This document shows positions 1 to 8,624 of a stretch of 19,433 bases of DNA, one piece after another (positions within the stretch are counted from its first letter, which is position 1; the number at the start of each line of letters is the position of its first letter). Location: NCBI GenBank assembly GCA_003454835.1, contig DMTA01000302.1:1-19433 (forward strand), written 5' to 3'. The notes beneath the pieces were generated by a model that saw only the letters and a list, made by a program, of their open reading frames with translations, made no database searches and was not told where the DNA came from. Both the position numbers and the translations under genes were made by a program. Origin of the DNA: Achromobacter sp. (GTDB lineage: Bacteria; Pseudomonadota; Gammaproteobacteria; Burkholderiales; Burkholderiaceae_B).

Positions 1-399
1 GGGCGGCGGCCTGGACACGGCGTCCGCCGCGCCGATCGTCAAGCCTGCCGCCTGCAGCGCCTGGGCTTTTTTCTGCCCAATGCCACGCACGCGCTCGGTC
101 AGGTCGTCGAGCGATTCGAAACCGCCGCCACGCTCGCGCTCGCGCACGATGATTTCGGCGGTGCGCGGGCCGATGCCTCGTACGCCCTCAAGCTGGGCAG
201 CGGTAGCCTGGTTGATGTCCACTGCATGGGCGGGCGGCGCGGCGACGCCCAGGCCAGCGGACAGCAGCAAGGCGCCGAGCGCACGCCGCAGTGCGCGGTG
301 GCGCTCGCGCGGGCATGCGGCGATGGCAGCCGGACGCGTGCGGCGCCACGGGACCAGCGGCAGGTTGCGGGCAACAGTCGAATGGACGAAGGGATTCAT
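1..399 (-). CDS. comEA: ComEA-like helix-hairpin-helix DNA-binding protein (3' end cut by window)
   Basis: Reading leftward from an ATG at 399, the frame stays open to the window edge, giving 133 residues without a stop. A good Shine-Dalgarno AGGAG (406-410) lies six bases upstream, which supports this start. The N-terminus has a long basic stretch (to about residue 40), then a hydrophobic segment ending in AHA, with likely signal peptidase cleavage after residue 59. Two helix-hairpin-helix motifs follow: VRGIGPRTAEIIV (about 73-85) and VRGIGQKKAQAL (about 104-115). This is the layout of ComEA-family proteins, which bind double-stranded DNA in the periplasm during uptake and natural transformation. 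Whether this organism is competent cannot be judged from one gene. It follows hldD on the same strand, but a terminator lies between them, so it is probably transcribed separately. Confidence 0.85.
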   Translation of the reverse strand, partial: MNPFVHSTVARNLPLVPWRRTRPAAIAACPRERHRALRRALGALLLSAGLGVAAPPAHAVDINQATAAQLEGVRGIGPRTAEIIVRERERGGGFESLDDLTERVRGIGQKKAQALQAAGLTIGAADAVSRPPP

Positions 400-592
400 G
401 GGGCTCTCCTGACGGTTCCGGACGCGACGGTTGCCGCGTTCCGTTCCCATCATCAGGGGCGGGAGGCTCCGTGCGCCCAACCGGTGAATCAATACATCCA
501 CCTCGGCAACTACGCGCAAAACTGCGCAGGCCACGGAAAAAAAAGCCACCGCATTGCGGTGGCCTTGCTTGCTGCGTTGCCCGCGGGGCGGG
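400..592. other. Spacer between hldD and comEA-like gene
   Basis: The spacer holds the hldD terminator at its right end and the comEA Shine-Dalgarno site at its left end. I looked for a minus-strand promoter for comEA between them and found no convincing -35/-10 pair. Confidence 0.5.
537..563 (-). terminator. Rho-independent terminator after hldD
   Basis: On the minus strand an 8-bp perfect stem (GCCACCGC / GCGGTGGC, loop 553-555) is followed directly by eight T residues (537-544). It starts about 30 bases after the hldD stop codon, so it closes the lapA-lapB-hldA-hldD transcript. Confidence 0.92.
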
Positions 593-1582
593 TTACTTCC
601 GTGCCCGCCAGTAGCGCACGTACTCGGCCACGCCCGTCTGCACGTCGCGCATCGGCGCGGTGAAACCCGCTGCCCGAAGCTGCGTGACGTCCGCCTGCGT
701 ATAACTCTGGTAGCGGCCCTTGAGGTCGTCCGGGAACGGGATGTAGCGGATCAGGTCCAGCTCGGCGAGTTGGGCCAGCGTCAGCTCGGCCTCGCCCCGT
801 TCGGCGCGCAGCGTGTTCACCACCGCGGCCGCGACGTCGTTGAACGGCTGCGCCTTGCCTGTGCCGCAATTGAAAATGCCGGACTGCTCGGGGTGATCCA
901 GGAAATGCAGATTCACCGCAACCACGTCCTCGACCGAGATGAAGTCCCGGCTCTGGCCGCCATCCACATAGCCGTCCCAGCCCGCAAAGAGGCGCACGTG
1001 CCCGTGCTCCAGGAACTGGTTCATGTTGTGGAAGGCCACCGAGGCCATGCGTCCCTTGTGCTGCTCGTGCGGACCGTACACGTTGAAGTACCGCAGACCG
1101 ACGACCTGCGCCGTCAGGCTGTCCATGCGTTTGCGCAGCACCTGGTCGAACAGCAGCTTGGAATAGCCATAGACGTTCAGCGGGCCTTCGTTGTCGGGAT
1201 GCTCGACGTAAGTCGTCGAACCACCATACACGGCCGCCGAGGACGCATACAGGAAGGGCACGCGGCGCGCCTGGCAGAACTCGAATAGTTCCAGCGTGAC
1301 ACGGTAGTTGTTGTCCAGCATATAGCGGCCGTTGCGCTCGGTCGTGTCCGAGCACGCGCCCTGGTGCAGGACCGCGCGGATTTCGGGCAGGCTGCCGTCA
1401 GCGACGCGACGGCGGAAGTCGTCCTTGTCCATGTAGTCGGCGATCTTGCAGTCGACCAGATTGACGAACTTGTCGCCTTCAGTCAGGTCATCGACGGCAA
1501 TGATGTCTTCGATGCCGCGGCGGTTGAGCCCGCGAACCAGGTTGCTGCCAATGAAGCCCGCGGCTCCGGTAACGACGATCAT
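593..1582 (-). CDS. hldD: ADP-L-glycero-D-manno-heptose 6-epimerase
   Basis: This is an extended short-chain dehydrogenase that converts ADP-D-glycero-beta-D-manno-heptose to the L-glycero form, the last cytoplasmic step in making the heptose donor for LPS inner core. The 329-residue product begins [14 protein letters not shown], with the NAD(P)-binding TGxxGFIG motif at residues 5-12. SSAAVYG lies at 114-120 and the catalytic YxxxK pair is Tyr138/Lys142. Length fits the family (about 310-330). The frame is open further upstream, but the ATG at 1582 gives the canonical N-terminus and has AGGAG seven bases ahead. The start overlaps the stop of hldA by four bases (ATGA), so translation is probably coupled. 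Older name rfaD. Confidence 0.96.
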   Translation of the reverse strand: MIVVTGAAGFIGSNLVRGLNRRGIEDIIAVDDLTEGDKFVNLVDCKIADYMDKDDFRRRVADGSLPEIRAVLHQGACSDTTERNGRYMLDNNYRVTLELFEFCQARRVPFLYASSAAVYGGSTTYVEHPDNEGPLNVYGYSKLLFDQVLRKRMDSLTAQVVGLRYFNVYGPHEQHKGRMASVAFHNMNQFLEHGHVRLFAGWDGYVDGGQSRDFISVEDVVAVNLHFLDHPEQSGIFNCGTGKAQPFNDVAAAVVNTLRAERGEAELTLAQLAELDLIRYIPFPDDLKGRYQSYTQADVTQLRAAGFTAPMRDVQTGVAEYVRYWRARK

Positions 1583-2520
1583 GAGGATTCTCCTGCCAAT
1601 TCCGAGGCGGTGACGATGGACGTGCCCAATTTGCCGACGGCGATGCCGCCGGCCTTGTTGGCCCAACCCATCGCCTCGGCCCACGGCAAGCCGATGGCGC
1701 GCGTAACAGCCAGCGTGGCCAGCACGGTGTCGCCCGCGCCGGACACGTCAAACACTTCGTGCGCTTGCGCGTCAGTGTGGTCGCGTCCCGCATCGGAAAA
1801 CAAAGTCATACCCTGCTCGGACCGCGTCACGAGCAAGGCTTCAAGGTCCAGATCGGCGCGCAGGCGCTGCGCGCGATCGGTCAATTCGGCTTCGGACGAC
1901 CAGCGGCCAACTGCCTGCTGCATTTCCGAACGATTGGGTGTGACCAGCGTCGCGCCACGATAGCGCGAATAGTCGTCGCCCTTGGGGTCCACCAGCACCG
2001 GGATGCCCGCATTGCGCGCCAGCGCGATCAGCGACTCCACGCGGGTCAGCACGCCTTTGGCGTAGTCCGACAGCACAACGATGTCGTGGTTGGCCATGTG
2101 GCGCGCCAGGGCGGCGTCCACGGCGTCCAGCGACGCCTGCGAGGGATGCTGTTCGAAATCCACGCGCAGCAGCTGCTGCTGGCGGCCGAGCACGCGCATC
2201 TTCAGGGTGGTGTGCAGTTCGTTGTCGGCAATAAGGTCGCCCTGGATGCCGGCTTCGGTGGCCAGGCGCCGGACGCTGTCTCCAGCTTCGTCCTGACCCA
2301 GCACGCCGACCAGCGTCACATGGCCACCCAAGGCCGCGACGTTGCGCGCCACGTTGGCGGCGCCGCCCAGGCGGTCTTCGCGTCGCGCGACCCGCACGAC
2401 CGGTACCGGCGCCTCGGGCGAAATGCGCTCGACTTCACCGAACCAGTAGCGGTCCAGCATGACGTCGCCAACCACGAGCACACGGCTGCGCGAAATGGCT
2501 TCGGCGGGAAAAGAGTTCAT
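1579..2520 (-). CDS. hldA: D-glycero-beta-D-manno-heptose-7-phosphate kinase (single-domain HldA type)
   Basis: This is a PfkB/ribokinase-family kinase of 313 residues that phosphorylates heptose 7-phosphate at C1 on the ADP-heptose route. It carries the N-terminal family signature GGAANVARN at 52-60 and the C-terminal signature DVSGAGDT at 258-265, with Asp264 as the expected catalytic base. E. coli HldE is about 477 residues and fuses this kinase to an adenylyltransferase. Here only the kinase half is present, as in organisms with separate hldA and hldC, so an hldC gene is expected elsewhere in the genome. The start overlaps the lapB stop by four bases and the end overlaps the hldD start by four bases. 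Often annotated rfaE or rfaE1. Confidence 0.94.
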   Translation of the reverse strand: MNSFPAEAISRSRVLVVGDVMLDRYWFGEVERISPEAPVPVVRVARREDRLGGAANVARNVAALGGHVTLVGVLGQDEAGDSVRRLATEAGIQGDLIADNELHTTLKMRVLGRQQQLLRVDFEQHPSQASLDAVDAALARHMANHDIVVLSDYAKGVLTRVESLIALARNAGIPVLVDPKGDDYSRYRGATLVTPNRSEMQQAVGRWSSEAELTDRAQRLRADLDLEALLVTRSEQGMTLFSDAGRDHTDAQAHEVFDVSGAGDTVLATLAVTRAIGLPWAEAMGWANKAGGIAVGKLGTSIVTASELAGESS

Positions 2521-3731
2521 TCAAGTTCTTCCAGACGGCGCGGCGCATAGGTTTCCCAGGCGTTGCAGCCGGGACATTGCCAGTAAAAACGACGCGCTTG
2601 AAAACCGCAATTGCGGCATGCATAACGATCGAGCCGTTGCGTGTGCTTGTGAATCAGGCTGCGTAGAAGCGTCAGGTCGGCGCCCGGCACGGGGCCGTGA
2701 TCGCCATCGCCGTCACCGTTGGCAAGCTCGGCTTCCAGCAGACGATCCAGGCCCAGCAGCGAAGGATGGCTGCGCAGCGCGCCGCGGGCAAAGGCCCACG
2801 CGGTTGCAGAGCCCTGCTGCACACGCAGCTCGCGGAACACCACGTTGAAAAGATCCAGCGACGCATGGCGGCCATACTGCTTTTGCAGGAAATCCAGGCC
2901 CGCGGCCACCTGATTGGCGTTGCGATAGTTGGCCAGCAACTGCTCGGCCACCAGCCCGGCGTACTCGGATGCGTCGGTCATGACGGATTCCAGATACAGC
3001 CTTTCGCGCTTCGGATCCTGTTCGATCAGCGCCAGGCGCGCCCGCAGCATGGCGGTGCGCACCTTGGCGCCCTTGCTCGAGGCGGCCTCGGTGGAGGACA
3101 GCGCGTGGTCCGCCGCGTCCAGCGCCTTATGCGCGGCCTCGACGTCGGCAGGCTTGGCCGCCAGCGCGGTCTGAGCCTGTTCGCAGTAATAATGCACAAT
3201 TTGCGGGACGGGCTCGTCGACCAGGCCCTGCAGGGTCTTCACGGCCTCGATCGCACGCGGCCAATCGTGTTCGGATTCATAAATGCGGATCAGCGAGCGC
3301 AGCGCCGGCAAGGCGTAGCGCGTGTCCTTGAGCTGCTCGAAACCGCTTTCCGCGCGGTCCAGCATCCCGGCTTTCAGGAAGTCCTGCGCCAGTTCGTGCT
3401 GCGCGTGTTCGCGTTCGGCCTGCGGCAGATCGGAACGGTTCAGCAGGCTTTGGTGTACGCGGATGGCGCGCTCCATTTCGCCGCGGCGGCGAAACAGGCT
3501 ACCCAGGGCAAAGTGCAGTTCCGTGGTTTCCGGATCCAGCTTGGCCACTTCGACGAAGGCGTCGATGGCGCGGTCCGGCTCCTCATTGAGCAGGAAATTA
3601 AGCCCGCGGAAATACGAGTCGGGCAGGCTGCGCGTTTCCCGCAGCATCTGCCGGATATCGAATCGCGCGGCCAGCCAGCCCAGCGCGAACAGCACCGGGA
3701 CGAATATCAACCACCAAGGTTCAAAATCCAC
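2517..3731 (-). CDS. lapB: LPS assembly protein B, TPR protein with rubredoxin-type metal site
   Basis: The 404-residue protein has a membrane anchor at about residues 5-22, then tetratricopeptide repeats through most of its length. A C-terminal metal-binding domain carries Cys372, Cys375, Cys386 and Cys389 in two CxxC knuckles. This matches E. coli LapB (YciM, 389 residues), an inner-membrane protein that promotes FtsH-dependent turnover of LpxC and coordinates LPS synthesis with transport. The start is GTG at 3731. No in-frame ATG or GTG exists between it and an upstream TGA, and a later start would remove the anchor. Its Shine-Dalgarno match is weak. lapA lies 45 bases upstream and hldA overlaps the stop. 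Confidence 0.95.
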   Translation of the reverse strand: MDFEPWWLIFVPVLFALGWLAARFDIRQMLRETRSLPDSYFRGLNFLLNEEPDRAIDAFVEVAKLDPETTELHFALGSLFRRRGEMERAIRVHQSLLNRSDLPQAEREHAQHELAQDFLKAGMLDRAESGFEQLKDTRYALPALRSLIRIYESEHDWPRAIEAVKTLQGLVDEPVPQIVHYYCEQAQTALAAKPADVEAAHKALDAADHALSSTEAASSKGAKVRTAMLRARLALIEQDPKRERLYLESVMTDASEYAGLVAEQLLANYRNANQVAAGLDFLQKQYGRHASLDLFNVVFRELRVQQGSATAWAFARGALRSHPSLLGLDRLLEAELANGDGDGDHGPVPGADLTLLRSLIHKHTQRLDRYACRNCGFQARRFYWQCPGCNAWETYAPRRLEELE

Positions 3732-3776
3732 TATTCGGACTCATGCGGTAATTCGGTGCAAAAAGGCGGCGCGATG

Positions 3777-4091
3777 TCACAGCGGCGACATGGGAGCGAC
3801 GGCTTCGGGGGGCACGACGGGTGTGGTGCCGTTGGCGGCGGCCTGGATGCGATCCAGTTCGCGGCGCAGGCGGATGGCTTCGCGGCGGCGACGCAAGGCA
3901 GCAGGCACGGTCAGCAGCAGGCCGAACAGCGCGCCAAGCACGAACACGGCCAGCATGACGACGATCAGCGGGACATCCTGGATAACGTAGTCGGCGTAGA
4001 ACTTCACGGCGACCGGGTCGGTGTTCTTCAAGGCGAACATCAACACCGCAACAAAGACGAGCAATCGCAGGGCCCAGACGAGATAGCGCAT
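3777..4091 (-). CDS. lapA: LPS assembly protein A (DUF1049 membrane protein)
   Basis: This small inner-membrane protein of 104 residues has two hydrophobic segments (about 3-20 and 40-63). A basic, helical cytoplasmic tail follows (RRRREAIRLRRELDRI, 67-82) and ends in a Pro/Ala-rich stretch. The layout and its place directly before lapB match LapA (YciS), the partner of LapB in LPS assembly. The frame stays open upstream to 4232, but the ATG at 4091 has TGGAG about eight bases ahead and gives the family N-terminus (MRYLVWALRLL), so I chose it. In many proteobacteria lapA and lapB are adjacent, as here. The terminator after ihfB suggests lapAB has its own promoter, which I could not identify. 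Confidence 0.88.
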   Translation of the reverse strand: MRYLVWALRLLVFVAVLMFALKNTDPVAVKFYADYVIQDVPLIVVMLAVFVLGALFGLLLTVPAALRRRREAIRLRRELDRIQAAANGTTPVVPPEAVAPMSPL

Positions 4092-4312
4092 GGCGCATGC
4101 TCCAGATGATTCGAGACCGTCAATTGTAAGCGACGTCTTCATGACGAGAGAAAAAAAAGCCCCAAGGCGGAGCACGGCGGGCCGATAAGCAGGCCCACGC
4201 GAGGGCCGGGCGCACGCATGAACCGGCGCCACAAAAACAAAGCCCCTTGATTTCTCAAGGGGCTTCGTTCGCGGTCCGATCTGCCCGAAGGCAGCCCTGC
4301 CTGGCCGACGCG
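4092..4312. other. Spacer between ihfB and lapA
   Basis: The 221-base spacer contains the ihfB terminator. Closer to lapA it has a second minus-strand sequence, CCTTGGGGC followed by T8 (4151-4167). This resembles the end of a terminator but lacks a good partner arm. No clear lapA promoter was found. Confidence 0.5.
4236..4265 (-). terminator. Rho-independent terminator after ihfB
   Basis: On the minus strand an 11-bp perfect stem (AAGCCCCTTGA / TCAAGGGGCTT, loop 4251-4254) is followed by TGTTTTTG. It lies about 48 bases after the ihfB stop and marks the end of the long gyrA-to-ihfB cluster. Confidence 0.9.
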
Positions 4313-4675
4313 TCAGTGCATGGCGTGCAAACCTGCCATGGAAGACGGCATCGACTCGCTCGATCCAGAGGATTGAGCGTCCTCGTCATTGCCGCCGACC
4401 AGGTCCACCCGTTCGCGCAATTCCTTGCCTGCCTTGAAGTGCGGCACCTGTTTGCCAGGCACCAGCACCTGCTCGCCGGATTTGGGATTGCGACCGACAC
4501 GGGGCGACCGTTGCGACAACGAGAAGCTGCCAAAACCGCGGATCTCGATGCGCTGACCCGAGGCCAGGGCCTGGGTCATTGCATCCAGTACGGTCTTGAC
4601 CGCGTAATCGGTGTCGCGGGCGGCCAGCTGAGGATAGCGGGCCGCCAAGGCGGCGATCAGCTCCGACTTGGTCAC
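4313..4675 (-). CDS. ihfB: Integration host factor beta subunit
   Basis: This 120-residue HU/IHF-family protein begins [10 protein letters not shown] and contains [11 protein letters not shown] (44-53) and GRNPKSGE (61-68). Pro64 occupies the position of the proline that intercalates in the minor groove to bend DNA. With IHF alpha (not in the window) it would form the heterodimer that shapes promoters and recombination sites. The start is GTG at 4675, three bases after the rpsA stop, with no clear Shine-Dalgarno site, so coupled translation from rpsA is likely. E. coli IHF beta ends near residue 94; here about 26 extra residues rich in Asp, Glu, Ser and Met follow. The rpsA-ihfB pair is conserved widely in proteobacteria. 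Confidence 0.95.
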   Translation of the reverse strand: MTKSELIAALAARYPQLAARDTDYAVKTVLDAMTQALASGQRIEIRGFGSFSLSQRSPRVGRNPKSGEQVLVPGKQVPHFKAGKELRERVDLVGGNDEDAQSSGSSESMPSSMAGLHAMH

Positions 4676-4678
4676 GAA

Positions 4679-6391
4679 TTAACCGTCGTTGCGCTGTTGG
4701 TCCAGCTTTGCCTTCAGCAGCGCGCCGAGGTTGGTGGTGCCGGACGAAGCGCTGGCATCGGACATGCGCTGGATCGTGTCGGCGGTTTCGGCGTTGTCAC
4801 GGGCCTTGATCGACAGCTGGATCGAACGCGTCTTGCGGTCGATGTTGACGATCATGGCTTCGATGTTTTCGCCGGCGTTCAGCACGGTGGTGGCATCTTC
4901 GACGCGGCCCGAGGAGATCTCGGAAGCGCGCAGGTAGCCTTCGACGTCCACGGACAGCGTCACGACGGCGCCCTTGGCTTCGACGGACTTGATGGTGCCC
5001 GGAACGACGGCGCCCTTGTCAAACGTGGCGACGAAGTTGTTGAAGGGGTCGCCTTCCAGCTGCTTGATGCCCAGCGAGATGCGTTCCTTGTCGGTGTCGA
5101 TGCCCAGAACCACGGCTTCGATTTCGTCACCCTTCTTGAAGTTGCGCACGGCTTCTTCACCCGATTCGGCCCACGACAGGTCGGACAGGTGAACCAGGCC
5201 GTCGATGCCGCCGGGCAGGCCGACGAACACGCCGAAGTCGGTGATCGACTTGATGGCGCCGCGGACCTTGTCACCACGCTTGAAGTTCGTGGCGAACTCT
5301 TCCCACGGGTTCTGACGGCACTGCTTCATGCCCAGCGAGATGCGACGACGGTCTTCGTCGATTTCCAGGACCATGACTTCGACTTCTTCGCCCAGGGTCA
5401 CAACCTTGCGCGGGTCGACGTTCTTGTTGGTCCAGTCCATTTCGGACACGTGGACCAGGCCTTCGATGCCGGCTTCGACTTCAACGAACGCGCCGTAGTC
5501 GGTCAGGTTCGTGACCTTGCCGAACAGGCGGGTGCCTTGCGGGTAGCGGCGAGCCAGGCCCACCCACGGATCTTCGCCAAGCTGCTTGACGCCCAGGGAG
5601 ACGCGGCTCTTTTCCTGGTCGAACTTGAGGACCTTGGCTTCGACTTCCTGACCCACTTGCAGGACTTCGGAGGGGTGACGCACACGGCGCCAGGCCATGT
5701 CGGTGATGTGCAGCAGACCATCGATGCCGCCCAGGTCGACGAACGCGCCGTAGTCGGTGATGTTCTTGACCACGCCCTTGACCACAGCACCTTCGTGCAG
5801 GGTTTCGAGCAGCTTTTGACGCTCTTCGCCCATGCTGGCTTCCAGCACCTGGCGACGCGACAGCACAACGTTGTTGCGCTTGCGGTCGAGCTTGATGACC
5901 TTGAATTCGAGGGTCTTGCCTTCGTACGGGGTGGTGTCCTTGACCGGACGCAGGTCCACCAGCGAACCCGGCAGGAACGCGCGGATGCCGTTGGTCATGA
6001 CGGTCAGACCGCCCTTCACCTTGCCGGTGATGGTGCCGGTAACCAGTTCGCCGTTCTCCAGGGCCTTTTCCAGTTGCAGCCAGGCCGACAGGCGCTTGGC
6101 GCGGTCACGCGACAGGATGGTGTCGCCGTAGCCGTTTTCCAGGGAATCGATGGCCACCGAGACGAAATCGCCAGGTTGCACTTCGAGCTCGCCCTGGTCG
6201 TTCAGGAACTCTTCCAGGGGGATCAGCGCTTCGGACTTCAGGCCGGCGTTGACGACGACGAAATTGTGGTCGACGCGCACGACTTCGGCGCTGATGACCT
6301 CGCCGGACTTCATGTCCTGGCTCTTGAGGCTTTGTGCGAAAAGGTCGGCGAAGCTTTCGCCGCCGGTGGCGGTAGTGGAAACGGAAGACAT
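4679..6391 (-). CDS. rpsA: 30S ribosomal protein S1
   Basis: The 570-residue protein has six S1 RNA-binding repeats at about residues 29-95, 115-180, 201-269, 287-356, 374-443 and 460-528. Repeats 3-5 show the typical ITDYGAFV / GIDGLLHI pattern. S1 helps the 30S subunit bind and unfold mRNA that has weak Shine-Dalgarno sites. The ATG at 6391 gives the N-terminus [18 protein letters not shown]; an in-frame ATG also exists at 6406. Neither has a Shine-Dalgarno site, which recalls E. coli rpsA, whose leader is read without a strong site and is repressed by S1 itself. Autoregulation here is inference. cmk lies upstream and ihfB three bases downstream. Confidence 0.96.
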   Translation of the reverse strand: MSSVSTTATGGESFADLFAQSLKSQDMKSGEVISAEVVRVDHNFVVVNAGLKSEALIPLEEFLNDQGELEVQPGDFVSVAIDSLENGYGDTILSRDRAKRLSAWLQLEKALENGELVTGTITGKVKGGLTVMTNGIRAFLPGSLVDLRPVKDTTPYEGKTLEFKVIKLDRKRNNVVLSRRQVLEASMGEERQKLLETLHEGAVVKGVVKNITDYGAFVDLGGIDGLLHITDMAWRRVRHPSEVLQVGQEVEAKVLKFDQEKSRVSLGVKQLGEDPWVGLARRYPQGTRLFGKVTNLTDYGAFVEVEAGIEGLVHVSEMDWTNKNVDPRKVVTLGEEVEVMVLEIDEDRRRISLGMKQCRQNPWEEFATNFKRGDKVRGAIKSITDFGVFVGLPGGIDGLVHLSDLSWAESGEEAVRNFKKGDEIEAVVLGIDTDKERISLGIKQLEGDPFNNFVATFDKGAVVPGTIKSVEAKGAVVTLSVDVEGYLRASEISSGRVEDATTVLNAGENIEAMIVNIDRKTRSIQLSIKARDNAETADTIQRMSDASASSGTTNLGALLKAKLDQQRNDG

Positions 6392-6595
6392 GGGGTTGAA
6401 ATCCATTGGGCCGAAATGGCCGTTAAGAACACACCGCAGCGGATTGCCCGCCACAGTGGAGTCAAAATACCTGCCGGCTGGCTGACCCTTGCGGGGTGGC
6501 CCGTGGGGGAGTCGCCTGGCTTGAGCAGGGCCTAATCAAAAAATGCTAAAAAAATGCCGGTAGCAATACTGCCTGGAGCGACACTGCCCGTAACT
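6392..6595 (-). promoter_or_regulatory. cmk-rpsA spacer and presumed rpsA leader
   Basis: This 204-base spacer is the largest break inside the gyrA-ihfB cluster. On the minus strand it carries two copies of GCATTTTTT close together (T-tracts at 6548-6554 and 6538-6543), preceded only by a weak, mismatched stem. No Shine-Dalgarno site precedes either candidate rpsA start. I did not find a convincing sigma-70 promoter, but the spacer's size and the known special control of rpsA in E. coli make it the likely site of separate rpsA regulation. Confidence 0.35.
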
Positions 6596-7282
6596 TCACG
6601 GGTTGGCTTGCTGCCAGAAATCCAGTATTGCCTGCACCGTTTCCGCGATCGTCAAATTGGACGAATCCAGCACGTGTGCATCTGCTGCGGGAGCCAGCGG
6701 CGCAGTGGCGCGCCCGGTGTCGCGCGCGTCACGCTCGCGCATATCCCGCAAAAGGTCGTCTAGATTAGCAGAAATTCCCTTTTCGATCAACTGCTTACGC
6801 CGCCTCTCCGCTCGGGCGACCACGTCGGCGACCAGGAAGACCTTCAGGGACGCGTCCGGGAACACGACGGTGCCCATGTCGCGGCCGTCCGCAACCAGGC
6901 CGGGCGGCAGCCGGAAGGCGCGCTGGCGCTCGAGCAACGCCTGCCGCACACCCGGGAAAGCCGCCACACGCGACGCGAAATTGCCCACTTCCTCGCGGCG
7001 GATGTCATGGCCGGCATCCGCCCCCTCGAGATAGACGTGGGGTCCGTCGAAACGCACGTCCAGCGTCTCTGCCACACGCGCGACGGCGGGCTCGTCCTCG
7101 GCGGCGACGCCACGGTTGATGGCGGCCAGCGCGGTCAGACGGTACAGCGCGCCGCTATCCAGCACGGTCCAGCCCAGCGCCTTCGCGACGCGGTGAGCCA
7201 CGGTGCCCTTGCCGGACGCCGTGGGGCCGTCGATCGTGATGACCGGAGCCAGGGAAGCGGAAGTTGAAGCAGTCAAAGTCAT
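6596..7282 (-). CDS. cmk: Cytidylate kinase
   Basis: The 228-residue enzyme phosphorylates CMP and dCMP using ATP, recycling pyrimidine nucleotides released by RNA and lipid turnover. The P-loop is GPTASGKGT at 19-27, followed by LDSGALYR (41-48). [13 protein letters not shown] block (133-144) and a lid region with [10 protein letters not shown] (182-191) complete the family pattern. Length fits the type 1 family (about 225). The ATG at 7282 lies 15 bases after the aroA stop and has no strong Shine-Dalgarno site, so it probably depends on aroA translation. The aroA-cmk-rpsA order is conserved in many proteobacteria. Confidence 0.96.
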   Translation of the reverse strand: MTLTASTSASLAPVITIDGPTASGKGTVAHRVAKALGWTVLDSGALYRLTALAAINRGVAAEDEPAVARVAETLDVRFDGPHVYLEGADAGHDIRREEVGNFASRVAAFPGVRQALLERQRAFRLPPGLVADGRDMGTVVFPDASLKVFLVADVVARAERRRKQLIEKGISANLDDLLRDMRERDARDTGRATAPLAPAADAHVLDSSNLTIAETVQAILDFWQQANP

Positions 7283-7297
7283 GGATGCGATGCAGCG

Positions 7298-8620
7298 CTA
7301 GGCCGAGACCAGGCCGGCGTAGACGTCAAAGTAACCCGGGAACGTCTTGCTGACACATCCGGGATCAAGAATGCGAACCGCCGCCGGGCCGAATGCCGCC
7401 AGCGAAAAGCACATTGCCATGCGGTGGTCATCCCAGGTGCCGATATGCGCATCGCGCCAGGCGCCCTGCGCCGGCGGCGTCACGCGCAGCCAATCGGGGC
7501 CGGACTCCACCTGCGCACCCAGCTTTTCCAGCTCGGTCTGCATGGCGTGGATGCGATCCGTTTCCTTGACGCGCCAGCTGCCAATGTTGCGCAGCCGGCA
7601 CGGGCCGTCGGCATACAGCGCTAGCGCCGCGGCCGTCATCGCGGCGTCGGGGATCAGGTTGAAATCGGTGTCGAAGGCCTTGAGGCGCTCGCCGTCGGCG
7701 ACCTGCACGCCCGACACTTCAATCCATTCCGGACCGTAGGTGACCTTGGCGCCCATGTCGGCCAAGGTGCTGGCGAACCCCACGTCGCCCTGGATGCTGT
7801 CGGCGCCGACGCCTGTCACACGCAACGGGCCGCCCCCGATGGCGCCCAGCGCCAGGAAATACGACGCCGTCGATGCGTCCCCTTCCACCGCGATCTGGCC
7901 CGGACTGCGATAGGCTGCGCCCGCGTCTACGACGAAACGGCTCCAGCCGTCGCGCTGCACCAGCACGCCGAAGCGCGCCATCAGGTTCAGCGTGATCTCG
8001 ATATAGGGCTTGGAAATGAGCTCGCCCGCGACCTCGATGGTGACGGGCTTGCCACTGCGCGCGGCCTGGAGCGGCGCGGCCAGCAGCAAGGCGGTCAGGA
8101 ACTGGCTGGACACCGAACCCTGCACGCGGGTCACGGCGTTCTCAGCGATGTCGCCGCGGCCGATTTGCAGCGGCGGATAGCCCGGCTGGCCCAGATAGTC
8201 GACGCGCGCGCCCAGCGCGTTCAGGGCATCGACCAGGTCGCCGATCGGGCGCTCGTGCATGCGCGGCACGCCCGACAGGCGGTAATCGCCGCCCATGAGC
8301 GCCAGGGCCGCCGTCAAAGGACGGATTGCGGTGCCCGCATTGCCCATGAAGAGGTCGGCGCTTTCCACCGGAAACCGGCTGACGCCCTGCACGGTGACGC
8401 GCCCGGCTTCCAGGTCGGAGACCTGCACGCCCAACTGGCGCAACGCGGCCAGCATGACGCGAGTGTCGTCGGAGTCCAGCAGGCCCGTGATGACCGTTGT
8501 GCCTTCGGCGATGGCCGACAGCAACAGCACGCGATTGGAAATGCTCTTGGATCCCGGCAAGGCCATCGTGCCTTGCGCGCGCCGCACGCGCGGCAGATCG
8601 AGGTAAGACAAAGCGCCCAT
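7298..8620 (-). CDS. aroA: 3-phosphoshikimate 1-carboxyvinyltransferase (EPSP synthase)
   Basis: This 440-residue enzyme joins shikimate 3-phosphate to phosphoenolpyruvate in the sixth step of the shikimate pathway. It has [10 protein letters not shown] at 21-30 (Lys25), GNAGTAIRP at 93-101 and [10 protein letters not shown] at 120-129. IPDAAMT lies at 323-329 with the expected catalytic Asp325, and KETDR at 352-356 with Glu353. Gly96, Thr97 and Pro101 are the residues found in class I, glyphosate-sensitive enzymes. AAGGAG, eight bases before the ATG, lies in the end of tyrA, and only four bases separate the tyrA stop from this start. Its product leads through chorismate to the substrates of PheA and TyrA in the same cluster. 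Confidence 0.97.
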   Translation of the reverse strand: MGALSYLDLPRVRRAQGTMALPGSKSISNRVLLLSAIAEGTTVITGLLDSDDTRVMLAALRQLGVQVSDLEAGRVTVQGVSRFPVESADLFMGNAGTAIRPLTAALALMGGDYRLSGVPRMHERPIGDLVDALNALGARVDYLGQPGYPPLQIGRGDIAENAVTRVQGSVSSQFLTALLLAAPLQAARSGKPVTIEVAGELISKPYIEITLNLMARFGVLVQRDGWSRFVVDAGAAYRSPGQIAVEGDASTASYFLALGAIGGGPLRVTGVGADSIQGDVGFASTLADMGAKVTYGPEWIEVSGVQVADGERLKAFDTDFNLIPDAAMTAAALALYADGPCRLRNIGSWRVKETDRIHAMQTELEKLGAQVESGPDWLRVTPPAQGAWRDAHIGTWDDHRMAMCFSLAAFGPAAVRILDPGCVSKTFPGYFDVYAGLVSA

Positions 8621-8624
8621 TCAG

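Noticed and set aside
593..1684. Longer hldD start at 1684
   Set aside because: The added 34 residues are basic low-complexity sequence within hldA coding DNA; the ATG at 1582 has a ribosome site and the conserved N-terminus.
2697..4109. 470-codon plus-strand frame opposite lapB and lapA
   Set aside because: Antisense shadow; both sense genes have clear domains and family lengths.
4151..4167. Second terminator (CCTTGGGGC then T8) before lapA
   Set aside because: No adequate complementary arm lies just upstream on the minus strand; only 4-5 pairs with a long loop are possible.
4247..6535. 762-codon plus-strand open frame opposite ihfB and rpsA
   Set aside because: It is antisense to two certain genes, has no recognisable domains, and arises from the GC-rich codon pattern of the real genes.
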